A stretch of DNA of 64,000 bases from DAONJL01 sp035405645 [NCBI: bacterium]. Lineage in GTDB: Bacteria; JAGOBX01; DAONJL01. Positions within the stretch are counted from its first letter, which is position 1; each line of letters begins with the position of its first letter. Of the stretch, positions 1-8,337 are shown piece by piece. The stretch spans positions 1 to 64,000 of the forward strand of contig DAONJL010000010.1 in assembly GCA_035405645.1 (NCBI GenBank), in the 5' to 3' direction. A program made the translations under genes and the position numbers. Under the pieces are notes generated by a model. That model was not told the origin of the DNA and did not search any database. It saw only the letters and a program-made list of their open reading frames with translations.

Positions 1-203
1 CCATATAATAAATAAACACGCAAAATGCCTTGTTTTCTATCTTTTATCATTTTATAATTTTTTATAAAATTATGCTCTTTTAATAATCTTAAAATTTCTG
101 CTTTCATTTTTGAATAGGGAATATCTACTGTCTTAAAATAATTTTGATTCGCATTCTTTATTCTTATTATCATATCACTTATTGGATCATTTATTCCACT
201 CAT
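1..203 (-). CDS. rpsH: Ribosomal protein uS8, N-terminal part (cut by window edge)
   Basis: The minus strand from 203 reads MSGINDPISDMIIRIKNANQ and runs open through position 1, so about 67 N-terminal residues of a roughly 130-residue protein are present. This is the typical uS8 start (D-P-I-S-D-M-I-x-R-I-x-N). uS8 binds the central domain of 16S rRNA in the small subunit. A GAGGTG Shine-Dalgarno sits about 6 nt before the ATG. It follows rpsN by 26 nt, as in the standard spc operon. The truncation is only the window boundary. Confidence 0.93.
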   Translation of the reverse strand, partial: MSGINDPISDMIIRIKNANQNYFKTVDIPYSKMKAEILRLLKEHNFIKNYKMIKDRKQGILRVYLLY

Positions 204-229
204 TTTTCACCTCTTATATTTACGATTAT

Positions 230-415
230 TTACCAGCTTGCTTTTCTTACGCCTGCTATTTCACCTTTGTATGCTAACTCTCTAAAACATAATCTACATA
301 ATCCAAAATCCCTAATATAACCACGAGGTCTTCCACATCGTTTACATCTATTTCTTGCACGAACTTTAAATTTAGGCTTTCTATTTGCCTTAACTATCAT
401 ACATCGCCTTGCCAC
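230..415 (-). CDS. rpsN: Ribosomal protein uS14, zinc-binding (type Z)
   Basis: A 61-residue protein with C-x2-C (CKRCGRP) and C-x2-C (CRLCFRELA) and the family ending G-x-x-K-A-S-W, that is, the short zinc-binding form of uS14 of the 30S head. An in-frame GTG exists at 430, but a GGAGG at 424-428 lies 8 nt before the GTG at 415. Starting there gives the usual 61 residues, so 415 is preferred. It lies between rplE and rpsH as in the canonical spc order. Confidence 0.95.
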   Translation of the reverse strand: MARRCMIVKANRKPKFKVRARNRCKRCGRPRGYIRDFGLCRLCFRELAYKGEIAGVRKASW

Positions 416-433
416 TGTTTTAACCTCCACTCT

Positions 434-973
434 TTATTTTCTAAATGGAAATCCTATTTGTAATAATAATTCTTTTGCTTCATCATCTGTTTTTGCTGTT
501 GTCACAACACTTATATTCATTCCTCTTAACATATCAATTTTATCTGGATTTATTTCAGGAAATATCGTTTGCTCTTTTATCCCAAAATTGTAATTTCCTC
601 TTTTATCAAAACCCTTTAATTCAAGCCCGCAAAAATCACGAACTTTTGGTAATGCAACATTTAATAATCTTTCTAAAAAATCATACATCATATTATTTCG
701 TAATGTTACAAAACATCCTATTGAAGCATTTTTCTTTAATTTAAAATTTGATATTGCTTTCTTTGCTTTTGTTATTTTTGGTTTCTGTCCTGTTATTTTT
801 GTTAACTCTTCTACTGCTTTATCCAGTATTTTTATATCGGTTATTGCTTCGCCTACGCCCATATTTATCACTATTTTTAATAATTTTGGAACCTGGTATT
901 TATTCTTATAACCAAATTTTTTCATTAATGCAGGAACTATTTCCTGATTATATTTTTCTTTTAAAAATGACAT
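434..973 (-). CDS. rplE: Ribosomal protein uL5
   Basis: 179 residues, the usual length, starting M-S-F-L-K-E-K-Y. It carries the uL5 hallmarks: [11 protein letters not shown] near residue 35, TGQKP near 60, and the C-terminal DEAKELL and GFPF. uL5 binds 5S rRNA in the large-subunit central protuberance. An upstream in-frame GTG at 979 is only 2 nt from the GGAG, whereas the ATG at 973 is 8 nt away, so 973 is taken as the start. Confidence 0.95.
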   Translation of the reverse strand: MSFLKEKYNQEIVPALMKKFGYKNKYQVPKLLKIVINMGVGEAITDIKILDKAVEELTKITGQKPKITKAKKAISNFKLKKNASIGCFVTLRNNMMYDFLERLLNVALPKVRDFCGLELKGFDKRGNYNFGIKEQTIFPEINPDKIDMLRGMNISVVTTAKTDDEAKELLLQIGFPFRK

Positions 974-997
974 TTCCACTACTCCTTTATTGTTGTT

Positions 998-1318
998 TTA
1001 ATCTAATAATTCTTTACAATTTTTACAATACCTTACTATACGATTATCTTCTAATTTCTTTCTTCCAACTCTTACTGCTGATGAACATTTATTACATATT
1101 ATCATTACATTTGACATTGATATTGGAAGTTCCTTTTCTATTATTCCACCTTGTGGATTATCTTTTGTTGGTTTCTGTGCTTTCTTTCTTATATTTACTC
1201 TTTCTACAATTATTTTTCTTTCTTCTGGAAATACTTTTAATACTTTTCCTCTTTTTCCTTTATCATTTCCACGAACTACTAATACTGTATCATTCTTTTT
1301 AATCTTGCATTTTATCAT
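998..1318 (-). CDS. rplX: Ribosomal protein uL24
   Basis: 106 residues. The N-terminal KOW motif (VLVVRGNDKGKRGKVLKVFPE) is followed by the uL24 signature VNIRKKAQKPT and a C-terminal C-x2-C pair each side (CNKC, CKNC) that could bind zinc. uL24 is an early assembly protein of the 50S subunit. A GAGGTG Shine-Dalgarno precedes the ATG. It sits between rplN and rplE in the spc order. Confidence 0.94.
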   Translation of the reverse strand: MIKCKIKKNDTVLVVRGNDKGKRGKVLKVFPEERKIIVERVNIRKKAQKPTKDNPQGGIIEKELPISMSNVMIICNKCSSAVRVGRKKLEDNRIVRYCKNCKELLD

Positions 1319-1333
1319 TTATTTCACCTCTAT

Positions 1334-1702
1334 TTAATATACTTCTGTTGCAAGAGAAACTATTTTTAAAAAATTTTTCATTCGCAATTCTCTCGCTACT
1401 GGTCCAAATATTCTTGTGCCAATTGGTTCTAATGCTTCATTTAACAGTACCGCTGCATTATCATCAAATCTAATTGTTGTTCCATCAGATCTTTTTAATC
1501 CTTTCTTTGTTCGCACTACCACTGCTTTTACTACCTGACCTTTTTTAACACCTGTATTTGGTATTGCCTCTTTTACTGAACAAACAATTACATCACCAAT
1601 ATTTGCATAACGAATTTTCGAATGTCCTAACACTTTTATACATTTCAATTTCTTTGCACCAGAATTATCTGCAACATTTAATCTTGTTTCCTGTTGTATC
1701 AT
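1334..1702 (-). CDS. rplN: Ribosomal protein uL14
   Basis: 122 residues, the exact family length. It begins [19 protein letters not shown] and contains the uL14 signature [12 protein letters not shown] and the C-terminal [11 protein letters not shown]. uL14 lies at the subunit interface of the 50S particle. It is the first gene of the spc group, 33 nt after the extended rpsQ, with no promoter or terminator visible between, so S10 and spc look co-transcribed. Confidence 0.96.
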   Translation of the reverse strand: MIQQETRLNVADNSGAKKLKCIKVLGHSKIRYANIGDVIVCSVKEAIPNTGVKKGQVVKAVVVRTKKGLKRSDGTTIRFDDNAAVLLNEALEPIGTRIFGPVARELRMKNFLKIVSLATEVY

Positions 1703-1735
1703 TTTATATCACCCATCCAATTCTTTTTATTTTTT

Positions 1736-2248
1736 TTATTCTTTTTTTTCTTCCTCAGCTTCTTCTTCTTTCTTTTTTCTTCTTCCTCTTCGCTTTACCT
1801 CTTTTGTTTCTTCAATATTTTCTGCTTTTTCTTCACTCTCTTTTTTTTCCTCATTTATTTCTTGTATTATTTCTACCTCTTCATTCTTCATATCTTCTGG
1901 TTCTTTTTGCTCAACTGGTTTAACTGTTATCTCTTCTTTTATTTTCTCATCAATTATTTTTGCTTCTTCTGTTGCTTTTGCATACTCTCTAAATTGTGAA
2001 CTAATTATTCTAACCAAACGCCATTTCTTTGTTTTACTTATGGGTCTGCATTCCATTATTTCTACTATATCTCCTAATTTTGCTTTATTTTCTGGATTAT
2101 GAACTTTAAATTTATTTGTTTTTACTATATTTTTATCATATAAAGGATGTCTCTTTATTATATCATATTTTACTACTATTGTTTTATCCATTTTATCTGA
2201 TATAACCTGTCCTATCAATACTTTTCTTTTATTTCGCACACTTTTCAT
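1736..2248 (-). CDS. rpsQ: Ribosomal protein uS17 with long charged C-terminal extension
   Basis: 170 residues against the usual 80-90. Residues 1 to about 85 are a normal uS17 (VLIGQVISDKMDKTIVVKY, the HNPENKAKLGDIVEI core, then CRPISKTKKWRLV). The remaining 85 or so residues are low-complexity and Glu/Lys rich, with a basic RRGRRKKK patch near residue 153 and an acidic end. The reading frame is uninterrupted and the next gene starts 33 nt later with normal spacing, so this is an extension rather than a fusion with a known domain. uS17 binds 16S rRNA early in assembly. The role of the tail is unknown. Confidence 0.93.
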   Translation of the reverse strand: MKSVRNKRKVLIGQVISDKMDKTIVVKYDIIKRHPLYDKNIVKTNKFKVHNPENKAKLGDIVEIMECRPISKTKKWRLVRIISSQFREYAKATEEAKIIDEKIKEEITVKPVEQKEPEDMKNEEVEIIQEINEEKKESEEKAENIEETKEVKRRGRRKKKEEEAEEEKKE

Positions 2249-2270
2249 ATATTTTTCTCCTTACACTATT

Positions 2271-2465
2271 TTATTTTTGCTCTTTCCGTTCATTTAATAT
2301 TGTTTTTATTCGTGCTATGTCCTTCCTTATATAAAAATGTTTTTTTGGGTTTGGAACTGAACTTATAGTCTTTTGAAATCGCATATTATATAAATCTTCT
2401 TCTAATGTATTTAATAACTGTAATAATTCTTCATTTGTTTTATTTCTTAATTCATTGGCTTTCAT
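2271..2465 (-). CDS. rpmC: Ribosomal protein uL29
   Basis: 64 residues, all-helical, with the uL29 pattern N-E-E-L-x-x-L-L-N-T-L-E-E-D-L-Y-N-M-R-F-Q and the C-terminal IRKDIARIKTILNER motif. uL29 lies at the peptide exit tunnel of the 50S subunit. It is packed between rplP (1 nt gap) and rpsQ (22 nt gap) as in the S10 operon. Confidence 0.94.
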   Translation of the reverse strand: MKANELRNKTNEELLQLLNTLEEDLYNMRFQKTISSVPNPKKHFYIRKDIARIKTILNERKEQK

Positions 2466-2466
2466 T

Positions 2467-2889
2467 TTACTTCACATCTCTTTCATTTCTTGTTATTATT
2501 CTTGTTTTTATTGGTAATTTAAATGCGCCTAATCGCAATGCTTTTCTGGCTATTTCTTCTGATACACCTGCTATTTCATATAATACTCTACCTGGTTTAA
2601 CTACTGCTACCCAATATTCAACTGCTCCTTTTCCTTTTCCCATTCTTGTTTCTGCTGGTTTCTTTGAAACAGGTTTATCTGGAAAAATTCGAACCCAAAT
2701 TTTTCCGCCTCGTTTTAATCCTCTTGTAATTGCTACTCGTGCTGCTTCTATTTGTTTATTTGTTACCCATGCACTACCTAATGCCTGTAATCCATATTCT
2801 CCAAAATTTACTTTTGTTCCGCGTTTTGCTCGGCCTTTCATTCTTCCTCTCTGTTGTTTACGAAATTTTGTTTTCTGCGGCATTAACAT
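2467..2889 (-). CDS. rplP: Ribosomal protein uL16
   Basis: 140 residues. The family core [17 protein letters not shown] begins at residue 3, and [17 protein letters not shown] is conserved. A GGAG lies 10 nt before the ATG at 2889 and 16 nt before the second ATG, so the start two residues longer than usual is preferred. uL16 organises the A-site tRNA pocket of the 50S subunit. S10 operon context. Confidence 0.95.
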   Translation of the reverse strand: MLMPQKTKFRKQQRGRMKGRAKRGTKVNFGEYGLQALGSAWVTNKQIEAARVAITRGLKRGGKIWVRIFPDKPVSKKPAETRMGKGKGAVEYWVAVVKPGRVLYEIAGVSEEIARKALRLGAFKLPIKTRIITRNERDVK

Positions 2890-2903
2890 ATTCTTTCAGC
2901 TCC

Positions 2904-3590
2904 TTATATATTTTTTTCTGAATTTTTTTCATATTTTTCTAATTCATTTTTATCATATATTTCATCAAGAAAAATCCATACCTTTATTCCTATTTTCCCA
3001 AATTTTGTATGTGCCTCTGCCAATCCATAATCTATCTTTGCTCTTAATGTATGTAATGGCACTCTACCTTTTAAATACCATTCTGTTCTTGCCATTTCTG
3101 CGCCTGCTAATCTTCCACTACAACTTACTTTTATTCCTTTGGCACCACACTTCATTGTTGTTTCTATTGCTTTTTTCATTGCTCTTCTAAATGCTACTCT
3201 TTTTTCTATTTGCGCTGCTATTCGTTCGGCAACTAATGCTGCATCCAGATCAGGTTGATTTACTGGTATTATATTTATTTGTAATTCATTTTTTGTTTTC
3301 TTATTTATTAGTTTTAATAAATCATCTCTTAATTGATCTATTTTTTTCCCTTTTTTACCAATGATTAATGCTGAACGCGCACTAAATATATTTATTGTTA
3401 TTTTTGTTCCTATTCTTTCTATATCAATCTTACTTACTCCACTTCGTTCTAATTTCTTACTTAAATAATCTCGTATTATTAAATCTTCATATACTTTTTC
3501 AGAATACTCCTTTGGTTTTACATACCAGCGGGAACGCCAATCTTCAACAATACCTATTCTTAATCCTATTGGACTAACTTTCTGACCCAA
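2904..3590 (-). CDS. rpsC: Ribosomal protein uS3
   Basis: 228 residues with the N-terminal MGQKVSPIGLRIG, a KH domain (ALIIGKKGKKIDQLRDDL, residues about 75-95) and the C-terminal uS3 domain (GRLAGAEMARTEWY). uS3 lines the mRNA entry channel. The start codon is TTG at 3590, 10 nt after a GGAGG, and the N-terminal sequence matches the family exactly from there. Confidence 0.96.
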   Translation of the reverse strand: MGQKVSPIGLRIGIVEDWRSRWYVKPKEYSEKVYEDLIIRDYLSKKLERSGVSKIDIERIGTKITINIFSARSALIIGKKGKKIDQLRDDLLKLINKKTKNELQINIIPVNQPDLDAALVAERIAAQIEKRVAFRRAMKKAIETTMKCGAKGIKVSCSGRLAGAEMARTEWYLKGRVPLHTLRAKIDYGLAEAHTKFGKIGIKVWIFLDEIYDKNELEKYEKNSEKNI

Positions 3591-3612
3591 ATTTTTTTTT
3601 CCTCCTCTTTAT

Positions 3613-3948
3613 TTATTTTTTTTCAACTATTACAGTTATATGTGATAATCGTTTTGTTATTACATCTGCTCTACCTCTTGATCGCGGTAATAATCGTTTA
3701 TACATTGGTCCTCTATCTACTACAACGGATTTAACTATTACCTCATCTTCTTTTAATGCCGGTTCACTTGTTAATAAATTATTATATGCTGATTTTATTA
3801 ATTTACCTATTAATTTTGCTGACTTATTTGGTAAATTTTTTAATATTATTAATGCTTCTTCTACTGTTTTATTTTTTACTAATCTTATTGGTAATCGCCC
3901 TTTTTTCTGACCTAATTTTATAAATCGCATTTTTGCTTTTGCTTCCAT
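3613..3948 (-). CDS. rplV: Ribosomal protein uL22
   Basis: 111 residues from the ATG at 3948 (MEAKAKMRFIKLGQKKGRLP), close to the usual 110. It has the C-terminal signature YKRLLPRSRGRADVITKR and an N-terminal helix pattern for 23S rRNA binding. A longer frame from a TTG at 3975 overlaps rpsS by 4 nt, but that stretch contains the Shine-Dalgarno itself (AGGAG and AAGGTG), so it is judged untranslated leader. uL22 lines the exit tunnel. Confidence 0.94.
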   Translation of the reverse strand: MEAKAKMRFIKLGQKKGRLPIRLVKNKTVEEALIILKNLPNKSAKLIGKLIKSAYNNLLTSEPALKEDEVIVKSVVVDRGPMYKRLLPRSRGRADVITKRLSHITVIVEKK

Positions 3949-3971
3949 TTTTTTCACCTTTTCTCCTTTTA

Positions 3972-4262
3972 TCAACTTCCTGCTTTTACTGCTGTTGTTT
4001 TATCTGCTTTTTTATGTCCTCGAAATGTTCTTGTTGGTGCAAATTCACCTAATTTATGACCCACCATATCTTCTGTTACTAATATTGGTATAAACTTTTT
4101 ACCATTATGAATTTGAAAACGCATTCCTACCATTTCTGGAAATATTGTTGAACGCCTTGACCATGTCTTTATTACTTCTTTCTTATTGTTTTTTAAATTT
4201 ACCTGAACTTTTTTCCATAAATGGTCATCAATAAATGGACCTTTTTTTAATGAACGCGCCAT
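3972..4262 (-). CDS. rpsS: Ribosomal protein uS19
   Basis: 96 residues beginning [19 protein letters not shown], with the family motif [20 protein letters not shown] (as [15 protein letters not shown]) and [15 protein letters not shown]. uS19 sits in the 30S head beside uS13. It lies between rplB and rplV in the standard S10 order. Confidence 0.96.
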   Translation of the reverse strand: MARSLKKGPFIDDHLWKKVQVNLKNNKKEVIKTWSRRSTIFPEMVGMRFQIHNGKKFIPILVTEDMVGHKLGEFAPTRTFRGHKKADKTTAVKAGS

Positions 4263-4277
4263 ATTTTGCTCCTTCTC

Positions 4278-5105
4278 TTATTTTTTCTTTCTTCGTTTTA
4301 TTATAAATTTATTTGTTAATTTCTTTTTATCTCTTGTCTTATAACCTTTACACGGTACTCCCCATGGTGTTTGTGGATGATTACCTTTTGAACGGCCTTC
4401 GCCTCCACCATGTGGATGGTCAACAGGATTCATTGCTGTTCCTCGAACATGTGGTCTTCTGCCTAAATATCGTATTCTGCCTGCTTTGCCCCATTCTATA
4501 CTATTATATTCAAAATTGGATAACTGCCCTATTGTTGCTCTACATCTTAAATCTATTAATCTTATTTCTCCTGATGGCATTGTTATAAATGCATATTTAT
4601 CTGATTTTGATGTTAATTGGGCTGCACACCCTGCACTACGAACTAATTTTCCACCTAGTCCTGGTATCAATTCAATATTATGAATTGTTGTACCTGATGG
4701 TATATTCTTTAATGGCATACAATTACCAATCTGAACTTCTACTTTTTCACCTGATATTACTTTATCTCCTACTTTTAAATCTAAAGGTGCTAATATATAT
4801 CGCTTTTCTCCATCTGCATATACGATTAATGCTATAAATGTATTTCTATTTGGGTCATATTCTATTGCTGCTACTTTCCCTTCTATATTATCTTTGTCTC
4901 TTTTAAAATCTATTATTCGATAAATTTTTTTTGACCCGCCGCCTCGATGCCGCGATGTTATTCTTCCATATACATTTCTTCCACAATTTTTCTTTATTGC
5001 TTTTATTAATCTCTTTTCTGGTTCTTTCTTTGTTAACTGTGAAAAATCCTGACCCATCATTCCTCGTCGACCTGGTGTAGTTGGTTTATAAAATTTTATT
5101 CCCAT
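4278..5105 (-). CDS. rplB: Ribosomal protein uL2
   Basis: 275 residues with the N-terminal RNA-binding part ([13 protein letters not shown] near residue 55), [18 protein letters not shown], and the conserved [16 protein letters not shown] around residue 225. That last segment carries the histidine associated with the peptidyl-transferase centre. uL2 is essential for subunit association. Ordinary length, with a GGAG Shine-Dalgarno upstream. Confidence 0.97.
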   Translation of the reverse strand: MGIKFYKPTTPGRRGMMGQDFSQLTKKEPEKRLIKAIKKNCGRNVYGRITSRHRGGGSKKIYRIIDFKRDKDNIEGKVAAIEYDPNRNTFIALIVYADGEKRYILAPLDLKVGDKVISGEKVEVQIGNCMPLKNIPSGTTIHNIELIPGLGGKLVRSAGCAAQLTSKSDKYAFITMPSGEIRLIDLRCRATIGQLSNFEYNSIEWGKAGRIRYLGRRPHVRGTAMNPVDHPHGGGEGRSKGNHPQTPWGVPCKGYKTRDKKKLTNKFIIKRRKKK

Positions 5106-5121
5106 ATCTCATCTCCATCTT

Positions 5122-5415
5122 TTATTTTAAACTATTAAATGCCTCTATACTCTGTCCTTCTTTTAATTCTACTATTGCTTTTTTTCTATCATTTAATTTT
5201 CCTTCTATTCTTCTGAAATTCTTTATTTTTCCTTTTATATTTATTACATTCACTTTTGTTACATTTACATTAAATAATTTTTCTATTGCTGTTTTTATTT
5301 CTTTTTTATTTACTTTTGGATCTACATAAAAAGAATACTTATTTTCTTTACTTACTAAATTCAAACTCTTTTCATTTATTATTGGCTTAATAATTATTTT
5401 ATGATAAATACTCAT
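5122..5415 (-). CDS. rplW: Ribosomal protein uL23
   Basis: 97 residues with the uL23 pattern I-I-K-P-I-I-N-E-K-S near residue 8 and KKEIKTAIEKLFNVNVTKVN. uL23 is the docking site at the tunnel exit for trigger factor and SRP. Its ATG overlaps the rplD stop by 4 nt (ATGA), implying translational coupling. Confidence 0.95.
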   Translation of the reverse strand: MSIYHKIIIKPIINEKSLNLVSKENKYSFYVDPKVNKKEIKTAIEKLFNVNVTKVNVINIKGKIKNFRRIEGKLNDRKKAIVELKEGQSIEAFNSLK

Positions 5416-6035
5416 TTCAATTTCTCCTCTATCTTTGATACTAAATCTTTTTTTATTACTATTGTATCGGCTTTTACAATATCATATATATTTATATTAT
5501 TTACATTTATTACTTTCGTTGTTGGAATATTTCTTATTGATTTTTTTAATATTTCATCTTCTTTGCTGATTATAAATAATATTTTTTTATTCAAATTCAT
5601 TTTATTTAAAAAATTTTGAATTACTTTTGTTTTTGGTGTTTCAAGATTTATCTCATCAATAATTATTATTTTATTTTCTTTGCATTTATTTGTTAATCCT
5701 GATTTTAATGCAATTCTTTTTTTCTTCTTTGTAAATTTATATGTATAATCTCGTGGCTTTGGTCCAAATGTTATTCCTCCACCTATCCATAAAGGGCTTT
5801 TTCGCGTGCCTGCTCTTGCTCGACCTGTCCCTTTCTGACGCCACGGTTTTTTACTACTACCTACTATTTCTGCTCTGGTTTTTGTCGATGCTGTGCCTAA
5901 TCTTTTATTCCTTAAATATGCTACTATTCCTTCATATATACAATTTGTATTTATTTCACTATTAAATACTTCATCATTTAATTCATATTCACCTAATTTC
6001 TCGCCATTTAAATTATATATTCCTGCAATTGCCAT
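5412..6035 (-). CDS. rplD: Ribosomal protein uL4
   Basis: 207 residues with the uL4 loop TRAEIVGSSKKPWRQKGTGR and GRARAGTRKSPLWIGGG around residues 55-90 that reaches the exit tunnel. In some bacteria uL4 also represses its own operon. No leader hairpin typical of that control was identified here. A strong TAAGGAG lies upstream. Confidence 0.95.
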   Translation of the reverse strand: MAIAGIYNLNGEKLGEYELNDEVFNSEINTNCIYEGIVAYLRNKRLGTASTKTRAEIVGSSKKPWRQKGTGRARAGTRKSPLWIGGGITFGPKPRDYTYKFTKKKKRIALKSGLTNKCKENKIIIIDEINLETPKTKVIQNFLNKMNLNKKILFIISKEDEILKKSIRNIPTTKVINVNNINIYDIVKADTIVIKKDLVSKIEEKLK

Positions 6036-6046
6036 TTTACTGCTCC

Positions 6047-6697
6047 TTAATCTTTAGTTTTTATTTTCTTTACTGCTTTCTTAACTAATACATAAGAACC
6101 TTTTTTACCTGGAACTGCACCTTTAACTAATAATAATGAATTATTGTTATCTATTTTAACTATTAATAAATTTTGCATTGTTACTGTATTGCCACCCATT
6201 CTTCCTGGAAATCTTTTACCTGGAAATACTCTCGCTGGAAATGTATATTGTCCAATAGAACCTAATTCGCGATGAAATTTTGAACCGTGTGCCATTGCGC
6301 CGCCGCCAAAGCCATGTCTTTTTACTACACCTTGAAAACCTTTTCCTTTTGTTGTGCCTGTTATATCTACATATTCATTTTCCTTAAATACATCACTTAT
6401 TGTGATTTTATCACCTGGTTTTAATACTTTATATTTATCTTCACTAAATTGAAATTCTCTTTCTATTCGCAATGGCGTAATATTTAATTTCTTATATACT
6501 CCTTTTTTTGGTTTATTTACTTTATTTTCTTTTACTTCATCATAACCTATTTTTATTGCATTATATCCATCTGTATCTTTTGACTTCTTCTGTAAAACAT
6601 AACACGGTCCTAATTGAATAACTGTAACTGGAATACAGGTTCCATCTTCATTAAATACCTGTGTCATACCAATCTTTTTTCCTATCAATCCATCCAT
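6047..6697 (-). CDS. rplC: Ribosomal protein uL3
   Basis: 216 residues starting GLIGKKIGMTQVF from residue 3, with the uL3 signature GFQGVVKRHGFGGGAMAHGS near residue 120 and PGRMGGNTVT near 165. uL3 is an early 50S assembly protein near the peptidyl-transferase centre. It follows rpsJ by 43 nt. Confidence 0.96.
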   Translation of the reverse strand: MDGLIGKKIGMTQVFNEDGTCIPVTVIQLGPCYVLQKKSKDTDGYNAIKIGYDEVKENKVNKPKKGVYKKLNITPLRIEREFQFSEDKYKVLKPGDKITISDVFKENEYVDITGTTKGKGFQGVVKRHGFGGGAMAHGSKFHRELGSIGQYTFPARVFPGKRFPGRMGGNTVTMQNLLIVKIDNNNSLLLVKGAVPGKKGSYVLVKKAVKKIKTKD

Positions 6698-6740
6698 AAT
6701 TAATCTCTTCCATCCTTTTTATAATTTTTTTCTAATTTTA

Positions 6741-7064
6741 TTAGTCAGGCAATTTTAATTCTATATCTACTCCACCTGGTAGTTTCAAATCATTTAATTT
6801 TCTTATTGTATCATTTGATGGTTCAAATACTATATCTATAAGTCTTTTATGCGTTCTAATTTCAAATTGTTCTCTACTCTTTTTATTTACATGTGGTGAA
6901 CGTAAAATTGTATATCTCTTTATTTTTGTAGGAAAAGGAACAGGTCCTATTATTTTAGCACCTAATTCCTTTACTGCTTCTATTATATTCTTTATTGATT
7001 TATCAATTAACCTATGGTCAAAAGAACGCAATATTATTCTTATTTTCTGATAATCATCTGGCAT
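6741..7064 (-). CDS. rpsJ: Ribosomal protein uS10
   Basis: 107 residues with the uS10 signature [20 protein letters not shown] and R-I-x-L-R-S-F-D-H at the start. uS10 is a 30S head protein and also the NusE partner of NusB in antitermination. It comes directly after tuf (15 nt gap), so str and S10 are fused into one unit here. Confidence 0.95.
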   Translation of the reverse strand: MPDDYQKIRIILRSFDHRLIDKSIKNIIEAVKELGAKIIGPVPFPTKIKRYTILRSPHVNKKSREQFEIRTHKRLIDIVFEPSNDTIRKLNDLKLPGGVDIELKLPD

Positions 7065-7079
7065 ATTTTTTCTCCCTTG

Positions 7080-8291
7080 TTATTCTATAATTTCTGTAAC
7101 CACTCCTGCGCCAACTGTTCTTCCGCCTTCGCGTATTGCAAATCTTTGCTGTTTTTCCATTGCTATTGGTTGTATTAATTTTATTTCTAAATTTGCATTA
7201 TCACCTGGCATTACCATTTCTACTCCTTCTGATAATTTTACTTCGCCTGTCACATCGGTTGTTCTGAAATAAAATTGTGGTCTATAGCCAGTGAAAAATG
7301 CTGTATGTCTGCCACCTTCTTCTTTCTTTAACACATATACTTCTGCTTTAAAATGTGTGTGTGGTGTGATTGAACCTGGTTTTGCTATTACCATTCCTCG
7401 TTCTACTTCTTCTTTCTTTACTCCTCTTAATAATGCTCCTATATTATCACCTGCTACTGCTTCATCTAATGTCTTTCTAAACATCTCTAATCCTGTGCAT
7501 ACTGTCTTTAAACTTTCTTTTCTTAAACCTACTATTTCAACTTCTTCACCGACTTTTATTTTGCCACGCTCTACTCTACCAGTTGCTACTGTTCCGCGTC
7601 CCTGTATTGTAAATACATCTTCTACACTTATTAAAAATGGTTTGTCTATCTCGCGCTCTGGTATTGGGATATATTCATCTATTGCTTTGATTAAATCAAA
7701 TATACATTTTGCATCTTCATGGTCTGGGGATGATGCATTTAATGCTTTCCATGCTGATCCTCTTACTATTGGTGTTTCATCACCTGGAAATTCATATTTA
7801 TTTAATAATTCTCGAACTTCCATTTCAACTAAATCAATTAACTCTGGATCATCTACTACATCGCATTTGTTTAAAAATACTACAATTTTTGGCACTCCGA
7901 CTTGTCTTGCTAATAAGATATGCTCTCTTGTCTGTGGCATTGGTCCATCTGCTGCTGATACAACCAGTATTGCTCCATCCATTTGTGCTGCTCCAGTTAT
8001 CATATTCTTCACATAATCTGCGTGCCCAGGACAATCAACATGCGCATAATGTCTTGTTTCTGATTGATATTCTACATGGGCTGTTGACACTGTCAATATC
8101 TTTGTTGCATCTCTTCTAAAATTTTTTGCATCTGCTTTTGCTACTTCATCATATGAAACAAATTGTGATAATCCTTTTGCTGCTAATACTTTTGTTATTG
8201 CACTTGTTAATGTTGTCTTCCCGTGATCAACATGTCCAATTGTTCCAATATTAACATGCGGTTTCGACCTATCAAATTTTTCTTTTGCCAT
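7080..8291 (-). CDS. tuf: Elongation factor Tu with variant switch I
   Basis: 403 residues. It delivers aminoacyl-tRNA to the ribosome with GTP hydrolysis. The G domain has GHVDHGKT (residues 19-26), DCPGH (86-90) and NKCD, and domains 2 and 3 are complete to [11 protein letters not shown]. The switch I segment (residues about 52-75) reads [18 protein letters not shown] where most EF-Tu have EEKARGITINTSHVEY. The RG pair is gone and about five residues are inserted, but the Thr that contacts Mg-GTP (LTV) remains. I recall similar forms from planctomycetes, so this is probably lineage-specific rather than a defect. Only one tuf is in the window. Confidence 0.97.
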   Translation of the reverse strand: MAKEKFDRSKPHVNIGTIGHVDHGKTTLTSAITKVLAAKGLSQFVSYDEVAKADAKNFRRDATKILTVSTAHVEYQSETRHYAHVDCPGHADYVKNMITGAAQMDGAILVVSAADGPMPQTREHILLARQVGVPKIVVFLNKCDVVDDPELIDLVEMEVRELLNKYEFPGDETPIVRGSAWKALNASSPDHEDAKCIFDLIKAIDEYIPIPEREIDKPFLISVEDVFTIQGRGTVATGRVERGKIKVGEEVEIVGLRKESLKTVCTGLEMFRKTLDEAVAGDNIGALLRGVKKEEVERGMVIAKPGSITPHTHFKAEVYVLKKEEGGRHTAFFTGYRPQFYFRTTDVTGEVKLSEGVEMVMPGDNANLEIKLIQPIAMEKQQRFAIREGGRTVGAGVVTEIIE

Positions 8292-8337
8292 TTTTTATCA
8301 ACCCCTTTTTATAAAATTCTTTTTAAAACTTTTCATT

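Noticed and set aside
3949-3975. Longer rplV start overlapping rpsS
   Set aside because: It begins with TTG, contains the Shine-Dalgarno itself, and the ATG at 3948 gives the usual length.
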